A stretch of 64,000 bases of DNA from Serpula lacrymans var. lacrymans S7.9 (lineage: Eukaryota > Basidiomycota > Agaricomycetes > Boletales > Serpulaceae), in contig NW_006763297.1 in NCBI RefSeq assembly GCF_000218685.1, positions 558,001-622,000 on the forward strand. The letters are read 5' to 3'. The notes under the pieces were generated by a model that saw only the letters and a list, made by a program, of their open reading frames with translations, had not been told where the DNA came from and did not search any database. Below, piece after piece: positions 34,517-43,811 of this stretch (position 1 is its first letter; the number at the start of each line of letters is the position of its first letter). Position numbers and translations under genes: made by a program.

Positions 34517-35680
34517 TTACCACTGGGTCCTCATGCTAGATAGCAAATTTGTTAACATGTCATATAACCTGAGAATAATCCTGACACGTACAACCCAGAA
34601 CGGCATCGTTTCGACTCGGATATCCACACCCTTCTGCTCGCAGATACCCCTCAATTCCACAAATTCCTCCAGCTGTTCCGAATTAGCATCACATGTGAGC
34701 ACTCTCAAGCGCGGGAGCCCACGAATTGCGTTCACGATCGGACGCAGTGTGGTGCGATAGTTGTGCAGTGGGTTCCGGAAGCTAAAGTGTTCGATTGTCT
34801 CTGGCAGGCCAACGAGCGGAACGAGGGTGGGTATGTGGAAGACGAAGAGTTCTTCGAGACGGGGGCACATGCGCATGAGGGACGCGGAATCGTTGGAGAA
34901 GTGCCATAGCCGCAATGAGCGTAGATGGGTACAATGTGCTGCCAGTACTCGTTTCACGTCTGGTCCTGGCATGTCGCGGAGGTCCACGACGCGAAGAGAC
35001 GAGCCCGAGCTATAGAGAAGCCAGGAAAGGACTTGAGCAGAAAGTGTCCTCGATAGAACAAGGTCGTATAGACGAATGCGAGAGCCATACTGAGCTACAT
35101 CTCCATTATTCGAGTCACCATCCTTATTATTGTGGATAATAACAGGTGGTGCAGCTGAAATCTCTGTACCGATCTTCAGAAACTGTATACTTGGCCAAAT
35201 AGTAAGCAATTGGTAGACAATCGGGGACTGCACCCCGCAGTACATCAAATTCAATGCCCTCAAGCTCTGTCCACACCCGCTCTTCCTCAGATCATCCATG
35301 ACCTCCTCGCTGAATGCGTGAACTCCGTATGTGCTGAGTCCAAGCTCATACAGACGCGGACACGCTTTGAGGAGCTGTGCGAACTCATATGGGCCATAGC
35401 TATCATTCATCGACCGACCAACGGTGATATGGAGGCTGCGCACGCGTTCACCCAAGGCGCGCCCGCGGGCTGTGTGTGGGTTTATGGCAGCGTGGAAGAT
35501 GGGTGCATTATTTGAGCGTAGCTGCGTTGTGCATCGAAAAAGGAGAGATTGGGCTGGGTAGGACCAGGATGTGCAGACGAGGGAGCAGGCGGAGAGAAAA
35601 TCGTAGTCTGGGAAGCCATCCGGTTTGTAGTATGCTCTTTCAAAGACGGAGAACAGAAGCTCAGTGGGTATGGATATCAT
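34517..35680 (-). CDS. F-box/LRR-like protein
   Basis: Single-exon gene of 387 codons from ATG 35678-35680. The N-terminus IPTELLFSVFERAYY...LSACSLVCTSWSYPAQSLLF is a classic F-box, which binds Skp1 in SCF ubiquitin ligases. Then come Leu-rich repeats without strict consensus (VRSLHITVG, CPRLYELGLS, LRALNLMYCG, HLRSLRLWHF, CPRLEELFVFHIP, LPRLRVLTCDAN) that would form the substrate-binding solenoid. Such genes are abundant in mushroom genomes, and most have no known target. The gene is convergent with the SUV3 chimera; frame intact, so likely functional. Confidence 0.8.
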   Translation of the reverse strand: MISIPTELLFSVFERAYYKPDGFPDYDFLSACSLVCTSWSYPAQSLLFRCTTQLRSNNAPIFHAAINPHTARGRALGERVRSLHITVGRSMNDSYGPYEFAQLLKACPRLYELGLSTYGVHAFSEEVMDDLRKSGCGQSLRALNLMYCGVQSPIVYQLLTIWPSIQFLKIGTEISAAPPVIIHNNKDGDSNNGDVAQYGSRIRLYDLVLSRTLSAQVLSWLLYSSGSSLRVVDLRDMPGPDVKRVLAAHCTHLRSLRLWHFSNDSASLMRMCPRLEELFVFHIPTLVPLVGLPETIEHFSFRNPLHNYRTTLRPIVNAIRGLPRLRVLTCDANSEQLEEFVELRGICEQKGVDIRVETMPFWVVRVRIILRLYDMLTNLLSSMRTQW

Positions 35681-36614
35681 GGAATATTAGCAATGTACTG
35701 AGGACGATGGCAATGCTTATCAGTGCAAACTGGCAAGTGAGAAATTTGAAAACGCTGTTTCACAAACTTATCAGGGTCAATTACATAATGGTCTGCGGAG
35801 GATTCAAGGGCTTCCGCCCTTTTTTCTTCGAATGCGTTAGCAATCTGTGTGGCAATGGAGAATTTGCACTATCTTACACACCTCTCCCTACAATAACGAT
35901 AAGTAAAGCGAAAGAGAACAGGTTTACTGGAAATCCGAGATCGTGATAAAGAGACTGGACAATTTGCCGCCACGCAAACTGTGTCGGAGATTTGGTATTC
36001 TTGGTTGCAGCCGGGTGTGGCTGCAGTGGTATTGTAGACCGGTTATGACAGGAATGCCGGTGTAGATTAACCAAGATTACATTACATAACGATGTTGCAA
36101 GCGTTATCGCAATGTCGGAAAATCCAAATCCCATAATTTGGCCGGATGTGGTCTGATTAGGTTGTCAGAAAAATTACCAACAGATTAGATACAAAACACT
36201 GTGAACAGGTCAGATTAGATATCAATCAGAATGATGGGATCGACAGTGCTGAGAAGTCTGAACTTACCTGGAGCAATGATCAGGAGGACACACCTGAAGT
36301 GTCTGAATCTCCTGAGCAGAGTGAAAGAGTCCACCAGGCTGTCCTGAAAAATCAGCCTGAATATACAGATAGTGATAGTTGGTACCAGCAAAAGTAACTA
36401 TGTCCAATTGGGCTGAACATGCCTGATTCAGTTTTGTTCAGTCTGACATTTCGGTGTAATCATCATTATCATTGGCTCTTTCAGGCCATAATTATCAATG
36501 AATGGAGAATGACAAAAACCAGAATTTATTTGCAGGTGTGGCAGCAACAACTAAGTACTCTAGTAATGGCCTACACCCCAACTGGTACTACAACTTGATC
36601 ACAGCGAGACTCAG
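35681..36614. other. Unassigned spacer; possible retroelement debris from ~36200
   Basis: No gene was identified. Around 36220-36400 a plus-strand frame is open across an acidic Ser/Glu/Gln-rich stretch (SAEKSELTWSNDQEDTPEVS), which could be low-complexity gag/pol linker but has no diagnostic motif. Confidence 0.3.
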
Positions 36615-36835
36615 TGTTGATGATGAGAACTGCAGTTAGAAAACCACACACAAAACAAACTAACACACAATCCTCCCAGATTCCACAAAACTTGTGTATG
36701 GGCTTTGCCTCCTACAACAGTGGAGTGGTATGGTTGTTTGTGGGGTGGTACATACAATGATCCTTCAAAGTAAAACTCAGAGATGTATGGGTGTGGGTTT
36801 TGAGGAGGAGGGATAGTTGGAAGATAGATGATAGG
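36615..36835 (-). repeat. LTR-A 3'-end fragment (~220 bp)
   Basis: Plus-strand TGTTGATGATGAGAACTG onward matches the last ~220 bp of LTR-A and then stops. It is followed at once by an 18-bp match to the Copia LTR start (TGACAAAACCGGATAAAC, 36836-36853) and then by the Gypsy-2 LTR. Confidence 0.75.
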
Positions 36836-36853
36836 TGACAAAACCGGATAAAC

Positions 36854-37171
36854 TGTGATAACCAGACCCTATACTGAGCTAACAGAGGTCTAGTCGTCTA
36901 ATCACAAGCAGGGTCTAACAAGAGTGTATAAAGATGTAATCAACAGCTGGGGGATATGTACAAGAGGTAGCTGTATATATACTAAAGGACATGTGTCATA
37001 AGCAAGGCGCTGACTGAGCGACATGTGTAAGGCATGAGGCTCTTGGTAATTGTCTTTGTAAGTGACTACGTCATAGGTCACGTGACTATGATAAGATAAG
37101 ATTCGGAGAAATTATAGATATGGTATCGTTATTGGTTTGAGATAGAGTGTCAGATTTAAGAGATCGTGACA
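36854..37171 (-). repeat. Gypsy-2 3' LTR (318 bp)
   Basis: Plus-strand ends TGTGATAACCAGACC and GATCGTGACA (TG...CA). It abuts TTACCCCCTCC, the complement of a GGAGGGGGTAA polypurine tract, and then the Gypsy-2 chromodomain on the minus strand. That is the layout expected of a 3' LTR. Confidence 0.75.
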
Positions 37172-37977
37172 TTACCCCCTCCGTAGGACTCTCGTCCCGG
37201 GAGTATGCCTCGAGTTTACCATTTTCCCAATTAAACAGATTTTTTCGGATTTTTGGAGTTTCTGTGAAGTTTTTGAATGCTTGGAAATGTAATGCGAATC
37301 AGATTTGTCGGCGTGCACTAGGGTTTTTTGTATGGAATTGTTGTAGGAATTTTGGGGAGTTTTTTACATTCCCTTCAGGTTCCCATGTGTGTTCCTCTTT
37401 TGGATATCCTTTCCAATGTACTAGGTATTCTAGTTTATTCCTTTTCATTCGTGAGTCTAGTATCTCTTCTACTTCATACTCTTTCTGTCCTTCCACTATT
37501 GCCGGTGGTGGTGGCTTTGGTTTTTGTTGAGGGGAATTTAGCTTGTCGGAACAGAGTTAGGATGGATTCATTGAAGACTGGATAGACATTTTGCCACTTT
37601 CTGGGGAGTCGGAGTTTGTAAGCTCCTAATCCTACTTTCTTTTTGATTTTGAAAGGGCTGTGTCTTTTGTCATTGAGCTTCTTTGTTGGTCTGTCCATTT
37701 GTATATGACTGGCTTCAACATATACTTTGTCACTGATTTGGTATTCAACCTGATCTCTCTTTTTCTTATCGTATTGTTTTTTCATATTTTCTGCTGCCTT
37801 GTACAGTGATTTTTCTGCCGCCTCTCTGCTTTCCTTCATCCTTTCTACAAATTCTTCCGCACTCTCACCCTTTACTTCTCTTTTAGTGTCTATTGTCATT
37901 TTTGGATGTTGACCACTGTTTAGGTAAAATGGGGAATGACCCATCGCACTGTGTTCTTTGTTGTTGTATGAGAATTC

Positions 37978-38394
37978 TGTAACAACCAAGAGTTAGTTAC
38001 TCTGGCGCACACAGATACACACTATAAGGAAGATGATGAGGGAGTGTCTACCCCTTGAGCTGCAGAGAGTTTGTTGGTTAACAACAGGAGGACTCGCTGA
38101 GGAGTCTCCTGGATTTATTGGGGTATATATACTACTACAGGTTTGTTTGTATATATGTACTATACAGTTGATAGAGGCAGTGGCTGATGATGTCATAGGG
38201 CCTAGCCCATATGGCCAGCTCCACTGCATGAGAGAGTAGAATCTAAAATAAGAGAAAAGGCAACGCGGCGCGAGAAAGAGGAGTTAAAACAAAAAAGGGA
38301 AAAGCCGCGTGGTGCCATGTGCGAAAGCTAAAGTACAAAGTTAAAGCGGAGAATGAAGAGAAAGGAAATGTCCGGAAATTGTGTTATCGTAACA
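37978..38394 (-). repeat. LTR-B solo copy (417 bp) with perfect target duplication AATTC
   Basis: Plus-strand ends TGTAACAACC and GTTATCGTAACA. AATTC at 37973-37977 and 38395-38399. Inserted in the Gypsy-2 integrase. Confidence 0.93.
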
Positions 38395-38916
38395 AATTCT
38401 GCGAGTGGTAGCCATTCTGCCCAGTCTGTCTGTTTGTGGTTTAAGAATATCCTAAGATACTGTTCTATCTCTTGGTTTACTTGTTCTGTTTGTCCATCCG
38501 TCTGTGGGTGATAAGCTGTAGATGGATTTCCCTTAATGTCTAGAAGGGTATAGAGATCTTTGATAAAGTTCGAGATGAATTGAGTCCCACAATCTGAGAT
38601 TACTTTGTTAGGTAATCTGTGGTGTCTGAAAATGTTGTCTTGGAATAATCTCACTACTCCTTCTAACATGAGCTCTGCTTGTGTCAGTATGACTTGAATC
38701 ATTTTTGAAAATCGATCTACCACTATCATAATCATGTTATAGCCTTGTGATTCTGGTAGAGGTCCTAAGAGGTCGACAGTTATAATTTCCCAGGGTCATG
38801 TAGGGATTTCATTTGGATGGAGCGGTGCAGCTTTCTTCTGATGAATTGGCTTGGTTCTTTGGCACATTTTGCATCCTTCAATGTATCTTTTGATGTCTCT
38901 GTCCATGTATGGCCAC

Positions 38917-39333
38917 TGTTACGATAACACAATTTTCGGACCTTTTCTTCATTTTCATTCTCCGCTTTAACCTTGTATACTTTAGCTTTCACACATGGTG
39001 CCACGCGGCACTTCCCCTTTTGTTCAAAACACCTCTTTCTTGCGCCGCATTGCCTTCTTCTTATTTTAGATACAACTCTCTCACACAGTGGAGCTGGTCA
39101 TGCGGGCTAGGCCCCATGACATCATCAGCCACTGACTTTATCAACTGTACAGTACATAAGTACAAACACTCTGTATTAGTATATATACCCCAATAGGTCC
39201 AGGAGACTCCTCAGTGAGTCCTCCTGTTGTATACCAACAAACTATCTGCAGCTTAAGGGGTAACCACTCCCTCTTCACTACCTTTATAGTGTGTTCCTGT
39301 GTGCGCCAGAGTAACTAACTCTTGGTTGTTACA
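38917..39333 (+). repeat. LTR-B solo copy (417 bp) with perfect target duplication GCCAC
   Basis: Ends TGTTACGATAAC and GGTTGTTACA. GCCAC at 38912-38916 and 39334-39338. Inserted in the Gypsy-2 zinc-binding region, opposite in orientation to the copy at 37978. Confidence 0.93.
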
Positions 39334-41214
39334 GCCACCACTGGTCTTGTGTTATGAGTTCTTTTGTTTTGTATTGTCCTGGGTGACCGGCTATAATGGA
39401 GTCGTGATTTTCATGTATGATTTTCTCTCTGAGCTTTGCATCTTTTGGGACATACATCCTTGCTTTGAAGAATATGAATCCTTCATTATCTTTCCGCCAC
39501 CCGTTGTCGATGATGAGAACTGTTGTTAGAAAACCACACACAAAACAAACTAACACACAATCCTCCCAGATTCCACGGAACTTGTTTATGGGCTTTGCCT
39601 TTTAGAACAGTGGAGTGGTCTGGTTGTTCGTGGGGTGGTACATATAAAGATCCTTCAAAGTAAAACCCAGAGGTGTATGAGTGTGGGTTTTGAGGAGGAG
39701 GGATAGTTGAATTTATAGGAAGATAGGTGCTTTGTGGCGAGTATAGACGAGCACTACCTTGCTAATGGTAGCACAAGGTAGGTTTGAGAACGACGAGGTT
39801 CCCAGTGATAGCAGGCTCCTGACGCACAAACTGTAGTGCTCAGAAGGACTCTAATCGAAAGGGATGACAATGACTTCAAAAGTGGGAAGTGACAATGACA
39901 GCAGTTGACAGTGGTAGAAGTGGGAAGTGTTGTGACCACACTGGATCACAAGTAGCAGAGAGTAGTGAACTTGAGATTAGAGAAGAAGTCTGGATTCGAG
40001 TTCTTGTTGTTTTACAAGGTAAAATACAGGGGTTTATATAGTAAAAGAAAAGTAGGCTATGCACAGTATAGCTGTGCAAAAAGAATGAGAAAGAACATGA
40101 AGGAAGGAATGTACACTGACAAATCCTGCATAGGTAGTACAGGATAAGATTGTCAAAAAAGGAAAAGAAAGAGATAGAACAATGAATGCTGTGAGTAATG
40201 TCACAGGTTTGTACAGCCATAAAGTAAAGTCCAATAGCAAAAAGAGAGCAGGAAAATCATAATGTCATGGGAAGATGCAGTAAAAAAAAGGGCAAGGCAA
40301 AACACTATCAGTATCAACACAGTTCCTTTATTGTCAGTCAGACATTCTAAAAAAATATGTGTCCATAAAAATGATTCAAAAATCAAAAATAATCGCACTG
40401 TAAATGAATGTTCTGCTGAAGAAAAAGAAACTGGAGCCACCAGTCCACCACCTAGTCCAAATCTGACAGTTCCATGGCCTTACCAATGAACTGGTTGTGT
40501 TGGACCACCTGATCAAACGAGGGAGGGAGAGGAGTAGTTCCAATTTGGAACAAGTGAGTCCCAGGCAGCGTGTGGTAGGTGTAGCTGTAGTGAAGACGAT
40601 GGACAAAAGATAAGTGTACCCAAGTGAATGGGACAGCAATGAACATGGGCAGCGCAAGGGGATGAACCTTCTCCAGCTCAAAAACTACCCACCCACGCTC
40701 CAACCAGGCAAGACGAGCGACCGATGTTTTGATAGTATATGATGGCAGATCGACGTCATAAGATGGACCTGTTGCCCTATTTGAACCGGCCGCCGGGGCT
40801 TTGCTGATATCAGCAGTGGCACGTGGTAGTCAACGGATCGGCAACGGAAGCGGATAGGAAGTGGTGACATCAGAAATGGTGGGGGTGCAAATAAGATGAG
40901 GCGGAGGAGGGTGGAGGTGACGAAAAAGTGGATTAGAATGGGGATCCAGAAACAACCGTCAGGTGAGAATAAAAAAGAGAGGAAGGGGCCCATGGTGGGG
41001 CTAGGCAAAGGAAGGGGAGTAAGGGAAACAACAAAAGCGAGGGCGCAATGCAATGTGTAGCCAGTGGTGATGCAAAAATTTGCCGAAATGCTGAAATGCG
41101 GAAAGTACCGGATGGAAAAGCAAAGGTGAGCGTGACTGGATTGCCTAATAGAGGTGGTGCTGATCAGCCACAAGTTCAAAAAAGGCAATATTAATTACTA
41201 TTCCACGTGGCACT

Positions 41215-41227
41215 TGTCGGAGATTTC
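41215..41227 (+). repeat. Plavaka-2 left terminal inverted repeat (13 bp)
   Basis: TGTCGGAGATTTC, perfectly inverted at 50301-50313. Identity ends after base 13 (T versus C). Confidence 0.92.
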
Positions 41228-41660
41228 TGGAAGTGGCTGCAAGGTATTGCACTGGATTGCAAGCCCACAATCAACGGCACCAGTTGCAATTGATTATCGG
41301 GAAAACCCTTATCTTTGCAATGCAACTACAATCTAATCGTAATCACTGGGTCTGAAACCTGTAATCAATTGCAATCAATATTGTATCCCCTTTAGGAGTA
41401 TCTGAAAAACAATATTTTTTTGGCTTTGCAAGAGACAAAATAAATTGCAATATTTTATTCCAATTGTAAGTATGGTATTTGTACTGACAGGGACTTGAAC
41501 CCGCGGCCACCCCACTTGCAAGAGCCATTGCAACCAAGTTTTTTTTTCAATATAACCACTTCGCCAAAGAGCTGACATTACTATAGAAGTGTACATCAAT
41601 ATAACTAATTCTTTTGCTGGACTGCTTGTAATGTACTTACGAAGTGATTGCAACACCACA
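41228..41660. repeat. Subterminal TTGCAA repeats, left end of Plavaka-2
   Basis: ATTGCA/TTGCAA-type hexamers recur about ten times on either strand in ~430 bp (e.g. GGATTGCAAG, AGTTGCAATTG, TTTGCAATGCAAC, CACTTGCAAGAG, CCATTGCAACC). The right end (50200-50300) has CTGGTTGCAACCG, TGCTTGCACG and CTCTTGCAACC. In CACTA-like elements such clusters bind the transposase (family knowledge). Confidence 0.65.
41482..41577 (-). other. tRNA-like (box A/box B) sequence inside Plavaka-2
   Basis: On the minus strand TTGGCGAAGTGGTTA fits a box A of the Leu/Ser tRNA type, and GGGTTCAAGTCCC fits box B, ~60 nt apart as in class II tRNAs. The acceptor ends do not pair and an A9 run follows the D-arm. So it is a tRNA-derived remnant or SINE piece rather than a working tRNA. 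Confidence 0.4.
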
Positions 41661-41716
41661 CAAGTATCAGCAAAGGTTGATTTGTAACAAATATGTTAGA
41701 GTATGAAATCAAATAG

Positions 41717-43464
41717 CTACTTGGTACGACGAGTGCGCTTTGTAGTAGTGGTGCCAATTTCAGTACTACCTGTAGCTACTTCTGCAGACTTCCCTTTACC
41801 ACTTTGACCCTTCTTGGTTTTCATCACCGGTGCATTGGTAATATTATCTCTGGCCTCCTCCTCTAAAATATCAACTCCATCAGTGCCAACGAGCTTGCGA
41901 GAGAAAATGTTATCAGTAGATAAAACATTAATCTGCACGGCAGATGGTGCAGCGGTTGCCACTACTACTTCAATATCATCTTCGTCAGAAAAAATATCCA
42001 TTTTGGCCATTGCTTGTTCAACTTCTTCGTTATAGTGATCTTCTTGCCCTGCTATAACTGCCTGAATAGTCTTGCGTGAAGAAAAAATGTACCGGTCAAA
42101 GATTTTGTATATCTCTTTGACTTGTTTCTTGTCAGCTTTCATAATGAGGATTTTCTTGTAGTTGCGGAACAGGTCAAAGTACTTTAAACCTGATTTGGCA
42201 CCTTTGCCATCATGTGGAAATTCTTCGTCAGGAGAAACTAAGAAAACAGCCTATATAGCAAGATCAGAATGACAGCCGCTCAGAATAGTCTACTTTTAAC
42301 TCACCACAACTGCTCCCCATGCTAGAGATCCTGGAGTATTCATGGTGACATCCCATGTTTTTGCATTACTTTTACCACCAGCGCGGCCACCCTCAAGTGA
42401 CTTTGGTCCATGAAATGCGACTTTGAGAATCTGAGCAACAATGGTAAGTCAGTTCTCGTACATGATTTTAGTGACTACATTACCTTGGCAATTGCGGTAC
42501 TTCCAAAGACATTTTTCATGTCCATTACACCGTCAGGAAACAGAACAGGTGGGAACATATCATACTTTATTTGCTCTCCGACCAGTTTGGCTCCTTGTAA
42601 TATTTTCAGCTCCGGAACTGAGGTCCTGTCAAACAGGACTTCAAAATAATGCTGTGGGAGACCAAATATTTTGCTGGCTTCGCCACGAATTTTGAAAATG
42701 ACATCTGAACGGCCACTGCGTAGCCTTTTTTGAAACTTAGATTATAAAAAAACAATTTGTTACTTTTACATATGAAATGAATGGCGTAAAACAGACATAC
42801 CAGGTTGCCGAGATGCTGGCTATCCTTCATTAAACGATGGAAGTGGATGGGAATGAATTCATGCAGTTCTCTAATTTGCGTCTGCTCTTCCGCAAGTGCT
42901 GATGCATAGCGTTTTGGAGAGTCCACTATCGGCACATCGGATCCAGCTGGCCGTTCTGCTCAAAACCACAGTAAATTTACCGACATATCAACCATAATCC
43001 CATATTTCTTTGCGAGCTTCCCAATCTCCTCATCGTGAGCAATGACCTCCTTTGGGACAGCTGATGCCCGAGCTCGTGTAGGCTGCTTTGCCTTAAGCAA
43101 TGCATTGTCCCTTTTCAGCCGCCTGTTGTCATTGCGGATCTCATGTAAGTGCAGTTGCGTAGCCTGAAGTGCCTGTGATGATGCTTGATTTTTATGATCC
43201 GCAGAAGGCAACGCATTTACTTACTTTTCTGAGCTCTGCAATGGATGCACCATCTCCCGGCATCGCAAGTGCCAGGAGATCCTGTCTATGGCTGTTATTA
43301 GATGACTGGCCCTCAAATGTGTGCTTCTTGTTGCCAGGTTCGTCACAGCTCTCCTCCGAATCATCACAGTTGTCAGTTGTTTCTGAAGAAAAGACACGAT
43401 TAAAGTTCTCTTGTTCATCTGAGTCTGAATTGCCGTCATGTCGTCTTGCACCGTGTTGAGGCAT
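41717..43464 (-). CDS. DUF6698-type protein encoded in Plavaka-2
   Basis: Multi-exon gene from ATG 43462-43464 to the stop at 41717. Exons in order give an acidic Ser/Asp/Glu-rich start, DGASIAELRK, (intron GTAAGT...CACAG) a coiled coil LQATQLHLHEIRNDNRRLKR, IAHDEEIGKLAKKYGIMVDM, (intron GTAAAT...GAGCAG) RPAGSDVPIVDSPKRYASAL, FHRLMKDSQHLGNL, FGLPQHYFEVLFDR, FPPVLFPDGVMDMKNVFG, (intron) ILKVAFHGPKSLEGGRAGG, and TPGSLAWGAVVAVFLVSPDEEF, then a Lys-rich nuclear-type tail (TKRTRRTK). I recognise this arrangement as the Agaricomycete DUF6698 family; function unknown. All splice sites seen are canonical and no stop interrupts the exons, so it is probably intact and mobilised as part of the element. 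Confidence 0.7.
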
Positions 43465-43811
43465 CTGGCTGAGGAATGTTGGGTCACGTCAATGCTGGGA
43501 GGGCAAACATAAACAGCGAGATTTTAAAGCAGTTGCAGCCGACTTACATAAAATGAAACACGAGGATGCTGCGTTTCCATTATGTATACATTGTAACATG
43601 AGGATGCAGCAAGCCTTTGGTGCGTTGGATGTATGACGTTCATATTACATCAAACGCCTTTTCTCCTGTCGTTTCCACTACCGATGATGTTACCATTACA
43701 GATAATCTTTTTCAAGTTTGCGGTAGGAATGATGGTACTCTCGGCGTAGGACGAGTAATGAGCAAGATTCGGAGTCTAATATAAATTTAGTGATCAAACG
43801 AATGCGGATAA

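Larger units (their letters stand above)
37190..39504 (-). pseudogene. Gypsy-2 pol: integrase and chromodomain, split by two LTR-B insertions
   Basis: Ty3/Gypsy chromovirus-type element distinct from Gypsy-B. On the minus strand, from high to low coordinates: zinc-binding H2C2 (HENHDSIIAGHPGQYKTKEL), then after an LTR-B insert PYMDRDIKRYIEGCKMCQ, the DDE core (MIVVDRFSKM; VISDCGTQFISNFIK; FHPQTDG-like YHPQTDGQTEQVNQEIEQYL), EWLPLAEF, a second LTR-B insert, YNNKEHSAMGHSPFYLNSG, and a chromodomain (NKLEYLVHWKGYPKEEHTWE). Excision of each LTR-B with one target copy restores the frame (QWWPYMD and LAEFSYNN). It is cut off at 39504 by LTR-A copy 4; RT and RNase H are missing, so this copy is dead. 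Confidence 0.85.

Noticed and set aside
39505..41214. LTR-A as a DNA transposon (4-bp duplication)
   Set aside because: The termini are TG...CA without a convincing inverted repeat, a TATA box sits where an LTR promoter would, and no transposase is encoded.
41230..41660. CRISPR-like array from repeated TTGCAA
   Set aside because: Motifs are 6 bp, irregularly spaced and on both strands; typical of transposon subterminal repeats, and the organism is eukaryotic.
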